DNA of 64,000 nucleotides, taken from the NCBI GenBank assembly GCA_937773775.1, contig CALJVL010000013.1:62001-126000 (forward strand), read 5' to 3'. Made by a program: the position numbers and the translations under genes. This stretch comes from an uncultured Flavobacterium sp. (GTDB taxonomy: Bacteria > Bacteroidota > Bacteroidia > Flavobacteriales > Flavobacteriaceae). The notes under the pieces were generated by a model, which worked only from the letters and a program-made list of their open reading frames with translations, searched no databases and had not been told where the DNA came from. Shown in pieces: positions 1 to 9,863 of the stretch (positions are counted from its first letter, which is position 1; each line of letters starts with the position of its first letter).

Positions 1-715
1 CTACATGTTTGCCATATCCCGAGGCCGTGTTGTCCGCTTGAGAAACGATTCCATCGCCGGTAGCAAAAATGGGTGCTCCTATTTTGGCTGTAAAGTCCAT
101 CCCTTCATGCATTTTACGTGCTTTGGTGAATGGGTCTGTTCTATATCCAAAACCGGATGCCATGCGCTTTAGGTTTTCATTTCTGACAGGCTGAATGGCA
201 GGAATGGCAGATAATAATTTATTTTTTTCTTTGGCCAATTTTAAAATATAATCTAACGACTTCGATTGGATTGCCAATTCTTTAGTAAGGATATCCACTC
301 TTTTAGTGGTTTTTGATACGAGTTGCGTATTGTCATATCCTTCTAAAACAGCATATCGATTTGCATCTCTAAATCCCGATTTTCTTTCTTCTTTAGGTAT
401 TGGTGAGGTATTGAAATAGGTACGGTATAAATTATTGTCGCGGTCTTCAATTGCGGCTATTACATTGTCTATCTGATCCATTCGCTTAGTCAAAACGTCA
501 TAATTCAACTTCAAATTATCGATTTCGCGGATCAGTAGTCTGTCTTTTGGGGTGTCAAAATAGGGAGTGTTCAATAGAATGACAAAACTTAAAAATCCAA
601 ATAGGGCGGAAGCCACTAAAAACAAGGCAGCTATGCCAAACTTCTTTCGTTTTTTTATTTTTATTTTTCTATACGCCAGATTTTCCGAATCGTAATAATA
701 TTTTACCTTAGCCAT
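1..715 (-). CDS. M23 family metallopeptidase (3' end outside window)
   Basis: The visible part is the N-terminal 238 residues. It starts with a short charged cytoplasmic stretch (MAKVKYYYDSENLAYRK) and one membrane segment at about residues 27-49, followed by a helical, probably coiled region at about 60-180. The LytM/M23 domain then begins with the phrase SGFGYRTDPF and the zinc motif HEGMD (His203, Asp207). The second zinc motif (HxH) would lie beyond the window edge. Proteins of this build are membrane-anchored murein endopeptidases or amidase activators acting in the periplasm. It is divergent from alaS, a neighbourhood common in flavobacteria. I am confident of the family; the biological target is unknown. 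Confidence 0.9.
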   Translation of the reverse strand, partial: MAKVKYYYDSENLAYRKIKIKKRKKFGIAALFLVASALFGFLSFVILLNTPYFDTPKDRLLIREIDNLKLNYDVLTKRMDQIDNVIAAIEDRDNNLYRTYFNTSPIPKEERKSGFRDANRYAVLEGYDNTQLVSKTTKRVDILTKELAIQSKSLDYILKLAKEKNKLLSAIPAIQPVRNENLKRMASGFGYRTDPFTKARKMHEGMDFTAKIGAPIFATGDGIVSQADNTASGYGKHV

Positions 716-1048
716 ATTTTAAAATACCCTATTTTTGCACTTTGAAAAGTGATGTTTTAACAAATTTAATGAATGTTTCATTTGTTATGGCTTTTTTGCA
801 ATAATAAATAAAATAATGTGCCTATTCCAGCTATTTGTTGCAAGTTCTCGATTGGTAATCTTTTTTTCTAATGATCCTGCAGGAGCTTCCTTTGGTCGCT
901 CTGCCATATTAAGAAAAAAATAGATTCCCATATCTCGAAGCTTTCCACTACTATCTGGGGCAAAATAAATTAAAAGAGCGAATGATTAATAGATTGAAAA
1001 ATTCAATTCTAACTAATTTTTTAATCTTTAAATATTTAAATAAAAACA
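716..1048. other. Intergenic spacer between the M23 gene and alaS
   Basis: This 333-base spacer holds no gene I can name. On the minus strand an open frame runs through 785-907 (40 codons from an ATG at 907, starting MAERPKEAPAG) and stays open upstream to about position 980. It is less AT-rich than its surroundings, so it may be a gene remnant or a repeat copy, but nothing in it is recognisable. The last 70 bases before alaS are very AT-rich. Confidence 0.4.
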
Positions 1049-3685
1049 ATGAACTCAAAAGACGTACGTAAACAATTTCTAGATTTTTTTCAAAGCAAAG
1101 GCCATTTAATTGTTCCTTCGGCCCCAATAGTTCTTAAAGACGATCCTACTTTGATGTTCAACAACTCTGGTATGGCACAGTTCAAGGAATATTTCCTGGG
1201 GAACGCTACGCCAAAAAGTACTAGAATTGCCGACACACAAAAATGTCTTCGTGTTTCTGGAAAACATAATGATTTGGAGGATGTAGGTTTTGATACCTAC
1301 CATCACACTATGTTTGAGATGTTAGGGAACTGGTCATTTGGTGATTATTTTAAAGAAGAAGCTTTGCCTTGGGCCTGGGAATTTTTGACTGAAGTTTTAA
1401 AATTAGACAAAGACCGTCTATACGTTTCCGTTTTTGAAGGAAATGAAGCAGAAAATGTACTTTTTGATCAAGAAGCGTTCGATATTTGGAAACAGTTTGT
1501 TCCCGAAGATCGCATTATCCTTGGGAACAGAAAAGATAATTTTTGGGAAATGGGAGATCAAGGGCCGTGCGGACCTTGTTCTGAAATTCATATTGATTTA
1601 CGTACTGATGAAGAGAGAGCTGCTGTAACTGGAAGAAGTCTAGTAAATGCTGATCATCCACAAGTGGTAGAAATATGGAACAATGTATTTATGGAATTCA
1701 ACCGGAAAGCCGATGGTTCATTAGAGAAATTACCTGCACAACACGTAGATACCGGAATGGGATTTGAACGTTTGTGTATGGCAATGCAAAATGTAACTTC
1801 AAACTACGATACGGATGTTTTTACACCGCTGATTGAAAAAGTGGAACAAATTACAGGATTAAAATATACTTCAAACGAAGTAAAAAATATAACCGAAGAG
1901 CAAAACAAAACGAATATTGCTATTCGTGTGATTGTAGACCATGTGCGCGCTGTAGCTTTTGCAATTGCCGATGGACAATTGCCCTCAAATACTGGGGCAG
2001 GATATGTAATCCGTAGGATTTTGCGTCGTGCCATTCGTTACGGATTCACTTTTTTAAATACTAAAGAAGCTTTTATTTATCAATTAGTAGCAGTTCTAGC
2101 GGACCAAATGGGCGATTTTTTCCCAGAAATAAAATCTCAACAAAACTTAGTGACTAATGTAATTCGTGAGGAAGAAGCTTCTTTCTTGAGAACATTAGAC
2201 CAAGGCTTACAGTTGTTAGAGAATGTTATTGGGGAAACCAAAGGGAATGAAGTTTCCGGTGCTAAGGCATTTGAACTGTATGATACTTTTGGTTTTCCAA
2301 AAGATTTAACAGCCTTGATTTTAAGAGAAAGAGGTCTGGAATTAGATGAAGCAGGTTTTGATACGGCGATGTTAGCACAAAAAACACGATCGCGCGCTGC
2401 TTCTGAAATTTCTACAGAGGATTGGTCCGTTCTAATTCCAGGAAATATAGAAACATTTGTTGGTTACGATCAAACAGAATCAGAAGCGAAAATTACCCGT
2501 ATCCGTAAAGTGGACTCTAAAAAAGACGGAGTTTTATACCAAATTGTTTTAGATAACAGTCCATTTTATCCAGAAGGAGGAGGCCAAGTAGGTGATAAGG
2601 GAAGTTTAGTTTCGGCAAATGAGACGATCCAAATTATAGATACAAAAAAAGAAAATAATCTTATTTTACATTTCACAAAGCAATTGCCAGAGAACGTAAA
2701 TGCGATTTTTAATGCAAAAGTAAATACCGATTTAAGAGCAGCGACTGCTAAAAACCACTCTGCCACGCATTTAATGCATTTAGCATTACGTACTGTTTTA
2801 GGAACGCACGTAGAGCAAAAAGGATCATTGGTAAATCCAAAAAACCTACGTTTTGACTTCTCTCACTTTGCAAAAGTGACTGATGACGAATTGCAGCAAG
2901 TAGAAGACTTTGTAAATGCAAGAATTCAAGAGCAAATAGCGCTGATAGAAAGAAGAGATATACCTTTCACGCAGGCGGTAGAAGAAGGCGCAATGGCTTT
3001 GTTTGGCGAAAAATATGGTGACCATGTTCGTGCTATTAAGTTTGGTTATAGTATGGAGCTTTGTGGAGGAATTCACGTAAAAAACACTGCAGATGTATGG
3101 TATTTCAAAATTGTTTCAGAAGGAGCGGTTGCGGCAGGAATTCGCCGTATTGAAGCGATTACTGGCGATGCTGTAAAAGGCTTTTTTGCATCTCAGGAAG
3201 ATTTATTAAGCGAAATTAAAGTCGTATTAAAAAACCCGCAAGACTCTTTGAAGGCAGTTGTTTCTTTACAAGATGAAAATAGCAAATTGAAAAAACAGTT
3301 GGATGCTTTGTTAAAAGAGAAGGCCCAAAACATGAAGGGAGAATTGGCAAAAGAATTACAAGAAGTTAACGGAATTCAATTCTTGGCAAAACAAGTTGAT
3401 TTGAATCCCGAAGGTGCAAAAGACTTGGCGTATGAATTGGGTAATTTAGGAAATAACTTGTTTCTTGTTTTGGCAACAGCCGACGAAGGAAAACCAATGT
3501 TAAGCTGCTACATCTCCAAAGAATTAGTTGCTGATAGAAAACTAAATGCAGGACAAGTAGTTCGTGAATTAGGTAAATATATCCAAGGTGGAGGCGGCGG
3601 ACAGCCGTTTTTTGCCACTGCTGGAGGGAAGAACAGTAATGGAATTCAACAAGCTTTGGAAAAAGCGATTGACTTCATCAAATAG
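1049..3685 (+). CDS. alaS: Alanine--tRNA ligase
   Basis: This class II aminoacyl-tRNA synthetase charges tRNA-Ala in the cytoplasm. Its 878 residues match the full bacterial length. The order is catalytic domain (about 1-250, with the phrase [20 protein letters not shown]), tRNA-recognition domain (250-460), editing domain with zinc motif HSATH (His570, His574) and CGGIH (Cys672, His676), a coiled coil around 730-770, and the C-Ala domain ending in a glycine-rich GGGGGQP stretch near 845. All key editing residues are present, so mischarged Ser- and Gly-tRNA-Ala can be cleared. The start ATG follows an AT-rich leader without a Shine-Dalgarno, as usual here. Confidence 0.98.
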   Translation: MNSKDVRKQFLDFFQSKGHLIVPSAPIVLKDDPTLMFNNSGMAQFKEYFLGNATPKSTRIADTQKCLRVSGKHNDLEDVGFDTYHHTMFEMLGNWSFGDYFKEEALPWAWEFLTEVLKLDKDRLYVSVFEGNEAENVLFDQEAFDIWKQFVPEDRIILGNRKDNFWEMGDQGPCGPCSEIHIDLRTDEERAAVTGRSLVNADHPQVVEIWNNVFMEFNRKADGSLEKLPAQHVDTGMGFERLCMAMQNVTSNYDTDVFTPLIEKVEQITGLKYTSNEVKNITEEQNKTNIAIRVIVDHVRAVAFAIADGQLPSNTGAGYVIRRILRRAIRYGFTFLNTKEAFIYQLVAVLADQMGDFFPEIKSQQNLVTNVIREEEASFLRTLDQGLQLLENVIGETKGNEVSGAKAFELYDTFGFPKDLTALILRERGLELDEAGFDTAMLAQKTRSRAASEISTEDWSVLIPGNIETFVGYDQTESEAKITRIRKVDSKKDGVLYQIVLDNSPFYPEGGGQVGDKGSLVSANETIQIIDTKKENNLILHFTKQLPENVNAIFNAKVNTDLRAATAKNHSATHLMHLALRTVLGTHVEQKGSLVNPKNLRFDFSHFAKVTDDELQQVEDFVNARIQEQIALIERRDIPFTQAVEEGAMALFGEKYGDHVRAIKFGYSMELCGGIHVKNTADVWYFKIVSEGAVAAGIRRIEAITGDAVKGFFASQEDLLSEIKVVLKNPQDSLKAVVSLQDENSKLKKQLDALLKEKAQNMKGELAKELQEVNGIQFLAKQVDLNPEGAKDLAYELGNLGNNLFLVLATADEGKPMLSCYISKELVADRKLNAGQVVRELGKYIQGGGGGQPFFATAGGKNSNGIQQALEKAIDFIK

Positions 3686-3722
3686 AAGTTAAAAAAGGAA
3701 GAGGCAAAACTATTTATAAAGT

Positions 3723-3750
3723 AATACTGGTGAGGAAACTCGCCGGTATT
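3723..3750. repeat. Hairpin with GAAA loop after alaS
   Basis: A 12-bp stem (3723-3734 with 3739-3750, two G-U pairs) closes a GAAA tetraloop 37 bases after the alaS stop codon. No T-run follows, so it is not a standard intrinsic terminator; it may instead protect or end the 3' side of the alaS mRNA. Confidence 0.45.
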
Positions 3751-3877
3751 GAGATGTGAATTTGTAATTATTTTAAAGATGTAAATCGTTCATTTTGATT
3801 TTGTATCTTTACAATCAGATTGTATCTATGTTGTTATTTTTCAGCAGGATACAATTTATTTTTTTAATAGTGTCTGA

Positions 3878-4657
3878 ATGAAAAAATCAATAAGCATATT
3901 TTGGGTTTTGTCTGCATTTTTGGCGGTATTAACTTCTTGTTCCAAAGACAAGGATGATAATGGTAAACTGCTGAAACAATTAGTCGAGATTGATGCAGAT
4001 GGAACATCGGTGACAACTGATTATAGCTATAATGGAAATGAAATAAAAAGTATTGATGGGGCTAAGCAGCGTACGGATTTCAGTTATATGGATGTGCTCA
4101 TTACCAAAATTATAGTGTTAGATAAAACAAATCAAGAGGTCACTACCACTGAGTATAGTTATCTAAGAGGACAGTTAGTAAGCGCGAAGTCTGTAGATAA
4201 CTATATAATAAATTACATGCCTAATTCAGATGGTTCAATTGCCTATGAAAAATTTTCCATAAACTCCGGAGGGGAAGAAGTTAAAATTTATCATGGCGTT
4301 TTATTTTTTGAAAATAAAAATTTGGTCAAAGACGAAAGGACATTTGATAATGCTCCTTCGGGAGTTACAGTTACCTATAGTGTTGACTTTGAGTATGACT
4401 CTAAAAACAATCCGTTTTATTCTATACTGGGATACGAAAAGCTACTGGAGCACGATGACTTTATTTCAGCAAACAATAGCTTAATAACTGTGGTCACTAA
4501 TAGTTCTGCCCAAAATGATCAAATAATCTCTTCTGCCAATTTTTATAAGAGCACTTTCAAATACGATGAAGATGGCTATCCTACAGAAAGGATTTCAGAG
4601 GCTGTCATGCCCGTTAATGGAAATTCGGATTACTTGAAATCGAAGTACTTTTATTAA
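3878..4657 (+). CDS. Uncharacterised lipoprotein
   Basis: This 259-residue protein begins with a lipoprotein signal peptide (MKKSISIFWVLSAFLAVLTSC, lipid-attached cysteine at 21) followed by SKDKDD, an acidic start that resembles the flavobacterial surface-export signal for lipoproteins. The rest alternates short Y-x-Y-N-G-N type beta strands (TDYSYNGNEI, TEYSYLRGQL, FEYDSKNNP, FKYDEDGYP). This is a YD-repeat-like beta-rich pattern common in Bacteroidota cell-surface lipoproteins such as the DUF4595 type. No enzyme motif is visible. It stands alone between alaS and the GSCFA gene with 31 bases to the latter. The family assignment is tentative. Confidence 0.75.
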   Translation: MKKSISIFWVLSAFLAVLTSCSKDKDDNGKLLKQLVEIDADGTSVTTDYSYNGNEIKSIDGAKQRTDFSYMDVLITKIIVLDKTNQEVTTTEYSYLRGQLVSAKSVDNYIINYMPNSDGSIAYEKFSINSGGEEVKIYHGVLFFENKNLVKDERTFDNAPSGVTVTYSVDFEYDSKNNPFYSILGYEKLLEHDDFISANNSLITVVTNSSAQNDQIISSANFYKSTFKYDEDGYPTERISEAVMPVNGNSDYLKSKYFY

Positions 4658-4688
4658 TAAATTACTAAATTTTCAGAAATATTTAATA

Positions 4689-5639
4689 ATGCAATTCAGA
4701 TCTTTTGTTCCTATTCCTCAAAACAATTATAAAATAGATTACAGCTCTAAGATTGTTTCTATAGGTTCTTGCTTTGCCGTAAATATGTCCGAAAAGCTGG
4801 ACTATTTTAAGTTGCAGCATGTCTGTAATCCGTTTGGGATTTTGTTTCACCCATTGGCGATTGAGAAATTAATCAAGTTTGCTGTTTCCGCAAAGCGATT
4901 CACAGAAAAAGATGTTTTTTTTCATAACGAACGCTGGCATTGTTATGATGTGCATTCGGATTTAAGTAATTCAAATAAAGAGGAACTATTAATATCCTTG
5001 AATACAATAATCAAATCTACTAAACTTCAATTACAAGAAGCTACGCATATTATTGTTACCTACGGAACTTCCTGGGTCTATCGAAATATAGAAAGTGATG
5101 CTATTGTCGCAAATTGCCATAAAGTGCTTCAAAAGCAGTTCAAGAAAGAATTACTAGCAGTTGATAAAATTCAAGAATCTATTTCCAATACACTGGAATT
5201 AATTCATTCCGTAAACCCCAATTGCAATATTATTTTCACTGTTTCGCCAGTGCGCCACATCAAAGATGGGTTTGTAGAGAATCAATGGAGTAAATCGAAT
5301 TTAATAGCTGCGCTGCATCAGATTATCAATTTTCAATTATCAATTGTTAATTATTTTCCAAGTTACGAAATCGTGATGGATGAACTTCGAGATTATCGTT
5401 TCTATGCCGAAGATATGTTACATCCTAGCCAAGTGGCTATTGATTATATTTGGAAGCGTTTTAAGGAAACGACAATTGCAGAAACAGCATTCTCTACAAT
5501 GGATGCCGTCGAGACAGTTCAAAAGTCTTTACAGCACAGGCCTTTCAATCCAGATTCAGAGAGTCATCAAAAATTTGAAAACAATCTCAAGGCAAAAATT
5601 AGTAAGTTGGTAGCTCAATATCCACTTATGAAATTTTAA
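4689..5639 (+). CDS. GSCFA domain-containing protein
   Basis: This 316-residue protein carries the eponymous GSCFA motif at residues 26-30 (SIGSCFAVN). Late in the protein comes DMLHPSQVAIDYIW, which resembles the Asp/His block of SGNH-type esterases and lipases. The family is thought to be hydrolase-like, but I know of no proven substrate. There is no signal peptide, so it is predicted to be cytoplasmic. It lies 31 bases after the lipoprotein gene on the same strand and could be co-transcribed, although the two have no evident functional link. A short spacer separates it from the convergent hydroxylase gene. Confidence 0.88.
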   Translation: MQFRSFVPIPQNNYKIDYSSKIVSIGSCFAVNMSEKLDYFKLQHVCNPFGILFHPLAIEKLIKFAVSAKRFTEKDVFFHNERWHCYDVHSDLSNSNKEELLISLNTIIKSTKLQLQEATHIIVTYGTSWVYRNIESDAIVANCHKVLQKQFKKELLAVDKIQESISNTLELIHSVNPNCNIIFTVSPVRHIKDGFVENQWSKSNLIAALHQIINFQLSIVNYFPSYEIVMDELRDYRFYAEDMLHPSQVAIDYIWKRFKETTIAETAFSTMDAVETVQKSLQHRPFNPDSESHQKFENNLKAKISKLVAQYPLMKF

Positions 5640-5778
5640 TTATGCCAAGAAGAGGGTATTAGTTATTATAGTTTTAAATAAGAGAACCGCTACTTCACCA
5701 ATCAAACATTGCGAATTAGCGGTTGGTTTTTTCTTCACTTTAAATAGAGATAAATCAGTGAATCTGTGGCTAAAAAAT

Positions 5779-7536
5779 TTATACGTTTTCTTTTTCGAAA
5801 ATCAAGTCCAAACCTCCAGTGATTAAATGTGCCACCTCAGGCCTTCTTTGTTTTAAATTTTCAAGATAAACCAATAGTTCCTCTAGTAGTTGAGTTTCGT
5901 TTCTATCTTTCAAGAGTTCAACGATTTCAATAGTGAGTAACCAATCATTAGGATGATCTGCTTTTAATTTATTAAAAATAGAGACTAATGAAGTTTCTAA
6001 GTCTTTCGTTTCTCTTATTGAGCGAATGGCTTGGTATAATTTTTCCAGGTTAGCACGTTCAGCACTATGTTTGGCTTTAATCGTTTTGCTGGACGGTAGA
6101 TTTGTAATCAAATCAAAACTATTGGCATCAGCCGGACCAGAAAAAGCCGAAACTAATTTCTTCCCCACTGCCATGTCATAAACGCCCCATTGCGGTTGAA
6201 ACAAAATAGTTTCACCATGGGTTACAGTACAATTGTTCATACGGATAAGGATAATTTCTCCTCGCAAGTTTCTAGATCCCGTAACAATATTTCCTTCAAC
6301 AGTAATATTACCTTCGAACTCTAGTTTTACGGTATTTCCTTCTGTTATGTTATAAGCACTTAAGTCTTTTGGGCTCATGTCCTCAATAGCTAGATTGATG
6401 CCTTTTAGTTTCCCTATTGGGCTACCAAAACCTTCTGGATGACTAAGTGTTCCGTGACCAACTAATTCTTTCTCTCGAGAAGCCAAATCAGTTTTACCTG
6501 TAGTTTGTATGTAAATAGGTTTGCCTTCATGTGCAATCACTTTAGTAAAAACACCTGAAACCTGCAAGCCTGTGCTTAATTCAATAGTTCCTAAAGCGCC
6601 AGATTCGATTAGTTTTTCTATTCCAGACAAACCGCCTGTTCGTAGTGCCATTTTATTAGCAAATTCCTCAAGTACTAAACTTAAATGTGAAAAACTAGGC
6701 GTTACATAAAGTTGTGGTTGTAGCTTAGTGATATCAAAATTCTGATTTGCGGCTGATAAATCATAAGGAAGTTTCTTCACTTTGTCTGTCATGCAATGTG
6801 CGCTTTCGCCTATGGAAGATAGCAAACCAGCGCCGTATATTTTTGGGTTTTCAACTGTGCCTATCAAGCCATATTCAACAGTCCACCAGTGTAAGTTTCT
6901 GATTTGCGCCATTTCAGACAATTCGCCCATATTATTCTGCAAATCTTCCACCGCCTTTTCTGCTTCGTCTATAGTTGCTTGTGGCGTATCTTCCGCTTCT
7001 TTTACAATCGAAAGTAGTCTAATGGCTTCATACATTTGATAATCTTTGTCGGATGAAATCGCTTTGCAGCCTATTTCTCCAAAACGGCGTAAATATTCCG
7101 CATACTCTGGCTTGGAAATAATAGGAGCATGGCCTGCACCTTCATGAATAATGTCTGGAGCGGGTGTGTATTCAATGTGTTCCAACTGACGTATATCCGA
7201 AGCGATAACCAGTACATTATAAGCCTGGAACTCCATAAAAGCATTGGGCGGAATAAATCCATCTACTGCAACAGCAGCCCAACCAATATCAGTAAGAATA
7301 CGGTTCATACCGTACATACTTGGAATGTTGTCAATTTCTATTCCCGTTTTTTTCAAACCTTCGAGATAAGAATTATGCGCCACTTTCGAAAGGTAATCAA
7401 CATTTTTGCGCATCACAAAACGCCACACTGCTTGATTGATAGGCGTATAGTCACTATAATCTTGAGGCTTAATAAATTGCTTCAAGTGTTTTGGCAATCG
7501 GTCTAATAACGGATTAGTTTCAATAGTTGCATTCAT
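5779..7536 (-). CDS. Aromatic amino acid hydroxylase
   Basis: This is an iron- and pterin-dependent hydroxylase of the phenylalanine/tyrosine hydroxylase family. The two-histidine/one-glutamate iron site is visible: HEGAGH (His131, His136) and Glu221 in HWWTVEYGLIG. At 585 residues it is much longer than the roughly 260-300 residue bacterial PhhA; the extra C-terminal half (about 330-585) has no motif I recognise. An upstream in-frame start at 7629 exists, but a -7 box TACTTTTG at 7561-7568 lies inside that extension. I therefore place the start at the ATG at 7536 (MNATIETNPLL). It probably converts phenylalanine to tyrosine; substrate preference cannot be read from sequence. Confidence 0.9.
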   Translation of the reverse strand: MNATIETNPLLDRLPKHLKQFIKPQDYSDYTPINQAVWRFVMRKNVDYLSKVAHNSYLEGLKKTGIEIDNIPSMYGMNRILTDIGWAAVAVDGFIPPNAFMEFQAYNVLVIASDIRQLEHIEYTPAPDIIHEGAGHAPIISKPEYAEYLRRFGEIGCKAISSDKDYQMYEAIRLLSIVKEAEDTPQATIDEAEKAVEDLQNNMGELSEMAQIRNLHWWTVEYGLIGTVENPKIYGAGLLSSIGESAHCMTDKVKKLPYDLSAANQNFDITKLQPQLYVTPSFSHLSLVLEEFANKMALRTGGLSGIEKLIESGALGTIELSTGLQVSGVFTKVIAHEGKPIYIQTTGKTDLASREKELVGHGTLSHPEGFGSPIGKLKGINLAIEDMSPKDLSAYNITEGNTVKLEFEGNITVEGNIVTGSRNLRGEIILIRMNNCTVTHGETILFQPQWGVYDMAVGKKLVSAFSGPADANSFDLITNLPSSKTIKAKHSAERANLEKLYQAIRSIRETKDLETSLVSIFNKLKADHPNDWLLTIEIVELLKDRNETQLLEELLVYLENLKQRRPEVAHLITGGLDLIFEKENV

Positions 7537-7560
7537 GTCGAAAACGTTGTAGTTAATATA

Positions 7561-7568
7561 CAAAAGTA
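7561..7568 (-). promoter_or_regulatory. -7 promoter box of the hydroxylase gene
   Basis: TACTTTTG on the minus strand matches the Bacteroidota -7 consensus TAnnTTTG exactly. It lies 25 bases before the ATG at 7536, which supports that start over the longer frame. Confidence 0.6.
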
Positions 7569-7673
7569 CGAATTCTGGGAGCCATTTCCGACTTTTCATT
7601 GCAAGTTTTTGTAAAAGCTTTCGCTTCACCCGGGGTCAAGAGAGTTGTATTTGATGTAGAGCTGCTATTAATC

Positions 7674-8804
7674 TTAGTCCAATTCAAAAAGTAGAATTTG
7701 TGTTTTCTGTTTGTCAGAGAAATTATTGTCAGAAACGAAAAGTAAGGATTGTTTTCCATTTGCTAGTTTCGGGCCAAAAGTAATTCCTTCGATATTATCA
7801 ATAAAAACACCTAAATCATCCATGTTTAGAATTAGTTTTTTTGATGCTGGTGTAAACTCTTGCCCTTTCAACGAAGCAGTGTCTTTTACATTTGTGGCAT
7901 TGGTAAAGTCACACAAATATACTTTTATGGTGCATGCTTGTCGCCCTACAGAGTACGAACGCTCTACAACGAAGAGTTGGTTTTTAGCATAATACTGAAT
8001 TGTTGCTATTCCGTTTACAGCAAAACCAGTTGCAGGGTTTGGTTCGTGTGCAATGGGATCTAAAAGGTAGGCGTATTGTGCGGTGTTTTTTCTGGATCGC
8101 ACATCAAACCTAAATAAACGAATCATACCGCCTTTTGTTGTTTTCGCTGCCGAATCATCTTCGTACAAAGGTTCTTCGATATTGGCATAAAGCGTTTTGT
8201 ATTTTTTGTCAAAAGTAAGTCCTTCTAGAACGCCATTATTTCGCGGTCCTTTTTCCTCTTTTTGCATGTTGAGGTTAGCAGGTAGCTTGTATTCATTTAG
8301 ATAGTTTCCGTTTAAATCAGCTGTTTGCACTGTGGGGTTTTGCAGCACCGAAAAGTCTTTCGCAATAACACGAGCACCTTCACTGCTCCATACCACCGAG
8401 TTTGTTTTCGGGTTGTAACGCAGTTCTTCAGGATCGATAGATTCAGATGGTTTTGTCTCCCAATTGCTGTATTTTTCTCCGACTGCATTTTTTAATGAAA
8501 CTACATTTTTAAATGCGATACTGTCGATTTTATTGGAATCCAAATGAATTTTGGCGGTATAAAAGCGGGCATCATTATAAACCGCTCGATCGTCGCAAAT
8601 GAAATAAAACAAATCGTTTTTAGCATCATAATCAATACTTGATAAACCACCAACAACCGTATTTTTAAATTCTTTATTGAATGGGACTTCAATGGAGTTA
8701 ATGAATTTTAGAAAAGGATTTGCATTTACTGTTTCAACAGTTTTTAGACTGGAGCAGGACATAAAAGCAAGCGGTAAAAAAGCGAGAAATAATAATTTGT
8801 GCAT
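7674..8804 (-). CDS. Esterase-like activity of phytase family lipoprotein
   Basis: This 376-residue protein has a lipoprotein signal (MHKLLFLAFLPLAFMSCSS, cysteine at 17). A beta-propeller-like body follows with phrases typical of the phytase-like family: GGLSSIDYD near 53, SIDPEELRYNP, VLEGLTFDKKYKTLYANIEEP, GIATIQYYAKNQLFVVERSY, IDNIEGITFGPKLANGKQSLLFVSDNNF. The family is annotated as esterase-like or phytase-like; the real substrate is unknown. It is anchored in the envelope. The gene follows the truncated hemoglobin gene with only 6 bases between, so the two are probably one transcript. Confidence 0.87.
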   Translation of the reverse strand: MHKLLFLAFLPLAFMSCSSLKTVETVNANPFLKFINSIEVPFNKEFKNTVVGGLSSIDYDAKNDLFYFICDDRAVYNDARFYTAKIHLDSNKIDSIAFKNVVSLKNAVGEKYSNWETKPSESIDPEELRYNPKTNSVVWSSEGARVIAKDFSVLQNPTVQTADLNGNYLNEYKLPANLNMQKEEKGPRNNGVLEGLTFDKKYKTLYANIEEPLYEDDSAAKTTKGGMIRLFRFDVRSRKNTAQYAYLLDPIAHEPNPATGFAVNGIATIQYYAKNQLFVVERSYSVGRQACTIKVYLCDFTNATNVKDTASLKGQEFTPASKKLILNMDDLGVFIDNIEGITFGPKLANGKQSLLFVSDNNFSDKQKTQILLFELD

Positions 8805-8810
8805 GAAACT

Positions 8811-9218
8811 TTACTTTGAATTTAAAAGATCTCCTTTTTGATCGGCATCTCTAAAATAGTTGATCTTGTAGTTGAACATCTCCGCCATATTTTTGGCGCG
8901 CAGTTTTGCTTCATCAGCGATTGCACCCGTGAATAATGTATCTACCGTTTCAGTAAAAATTTCCATCCAGCGATCAAAATGCACTTTGTCAATTGGTAAA
9001 TGTTTGTGTGGAGGAAATGGACTTCCTGTATAAGTGTGTTGTTCGAGTAAAATAGTTTGCCAAAAACGATACATTTTCTCCAAATGTTCTGGCCAGCGAT
9101 TTCCTATTTTGTCGTTAAATATAGGACCGATAAAATCGTCTTTTTGAACTTTAGTATAGAAAGTGTTAACTAATAATTTAATGTTGTTTAGCGTGCTGAT
9201 GTCTTTAGGTTGTGTCAT
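8811..9218 (-). CDS. Group III truncated hemoglobin
   Basis: This 135-residue globin has the short 2-on-2 form: FYTKVQKDDFIGPIF near the B/E helices, HLEKMYRFWQTILL, a proximal-histidine region PIDKVHFDRWMEIF, and a C-terminal helix. Such proteins bind haem and oxygen, nitric oxide or sulfide in the cytoplasm. A frame upstream to 9245 exists, but its extra codons fall in a terminator-like hairpin that also contains the -7 box TAGCTTTG. I therefore use the ATG at 9218 (MTQPKDISTLNN). It is followed at once by the phytase-like lipoprotein gene. Confidence 0.9.
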   Translation of the reverse strand: MTQPKDISTLNNIKLLVNTFYTKVQKDDFIGPIFNDKIGNRWPEHLEKMYRFWQTILLEQHTYTGSPFPPHKHLPIDKVHFDRWMEIFTETVDTLFTGAIADEAKLRAKNMAEMFNYKINYFRDADQKGDLLNSK

Positions 9219-9224
9219 AATGGG

Positions 9225-9258
9225 GTATAAAAATAGCCTATGCAAAGCTAGGCTATTT
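9225..9258 (-). terminator. Hairpin terminator of the DUF4136 gene overlapping the globin promoter
   Basis: A perfect 10-bp stem (9249-9258 with 9231-9240) around an 8-base loop is followed on the minus strand by a T-run. It lies after the DUF4136 gene, reading the same way. The loop contains the -7 box of the next gene. Confidence 0.6.
9243..9250 (-). promoter_or_regulatory. -7 promoter box of the truncated hemoglobin gene
   Basis: TAGCTTTG on the minus strand matches TAnnTTTG. It sits in the loop of the upstream hairpin, 24 bases before the ATG at 9218. Confidence 0.5.
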
Positions 9259-9286
9259 ATACAGGAAAATAAATTTTAGGTCGTTT

Positions 9287-9814
9287 CTATTTTGGTGGAA
9301 ACTGTGCTAATATTTTTAACACAAACTCATTTATTATACTTTCTTTTTTGGCTCGATTTTCAGTTAGATAGCCAATGCCTTCGCCTTGCCAAACTAGCTC
9401 TTTTTTCTTGGCATCAATTAAATCAATGTATAGTGTTCCTTCGACAGAAGTAGAAACAAAGGAGCTTCCTCCCCAAAGGTAAGGATTCCAGCCAAATCCC
9501 CAGCCGTATCCCCATCCTGCATTGAATTGATTAACATCAATACGTTCTCTTTCTTTGGTAAATATATTAATCAATAAATCAGGATTTTCACTTTTGATCA
9601 TCCCTTTTTTACTAAGTTCATAATCAATAGCATTTAGAATTCTTTTTTTGTCCAAACCTGATATTTCAACCCTGTCGATGCCACTTTTGTGGAATGCATA
9701 GGTTTTGTATTGGGTGAAGTTTACAGATGTGTCATAATCAGAATTAACTCTAATGGAGCTACAGGAAGCTAGTACAAATAGAAAGAGTATCGGAAGTATT
9801 TTAATTGCTTTCAT
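9287..9814 (-). CDS. DUF4136 domain lipoprotein
   Basis: This 175-residue protein opens with a lipoprotein signal (MKAIKILPILFLFVLASCSS, cysteine at 18) and the DUF4136 start pattern, DYDTSVNFTQYKTYAF near residue 26. It continues with a mid-protein GWGYGWGFGW aromatic-glycine stretch and GTLYIDLIDAKKKELVWQGEG near 130, also typical of the family. DUF4136 proteins are envelope lipoproteins of unknown function. It lies between hutU and the globin gene, both on the same strand, and is closed by its own hairpin terminator. Confidence 0.9.
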   Translation of the reverse strand: MKAIKILPILFLFVLASCSSIRVNSDYDTSVNFTQYKTYAFHKSGIDRVEISGLDKKRILNAIDYELSKKGMIKSENPDLLINIFTKERERIDVNQFNAGWGYGWGFGWNPYLWGGSSFVSTSVEGTLYIDLIDAKKKELVWQGEGIGYLTENRAKKESIINEFVLKILAQFPPK

Positions 9815-9863
9815 AATTTGAATGTTTGATTGCTAAATCTCAACGAAAGATACGCTCAAATTT

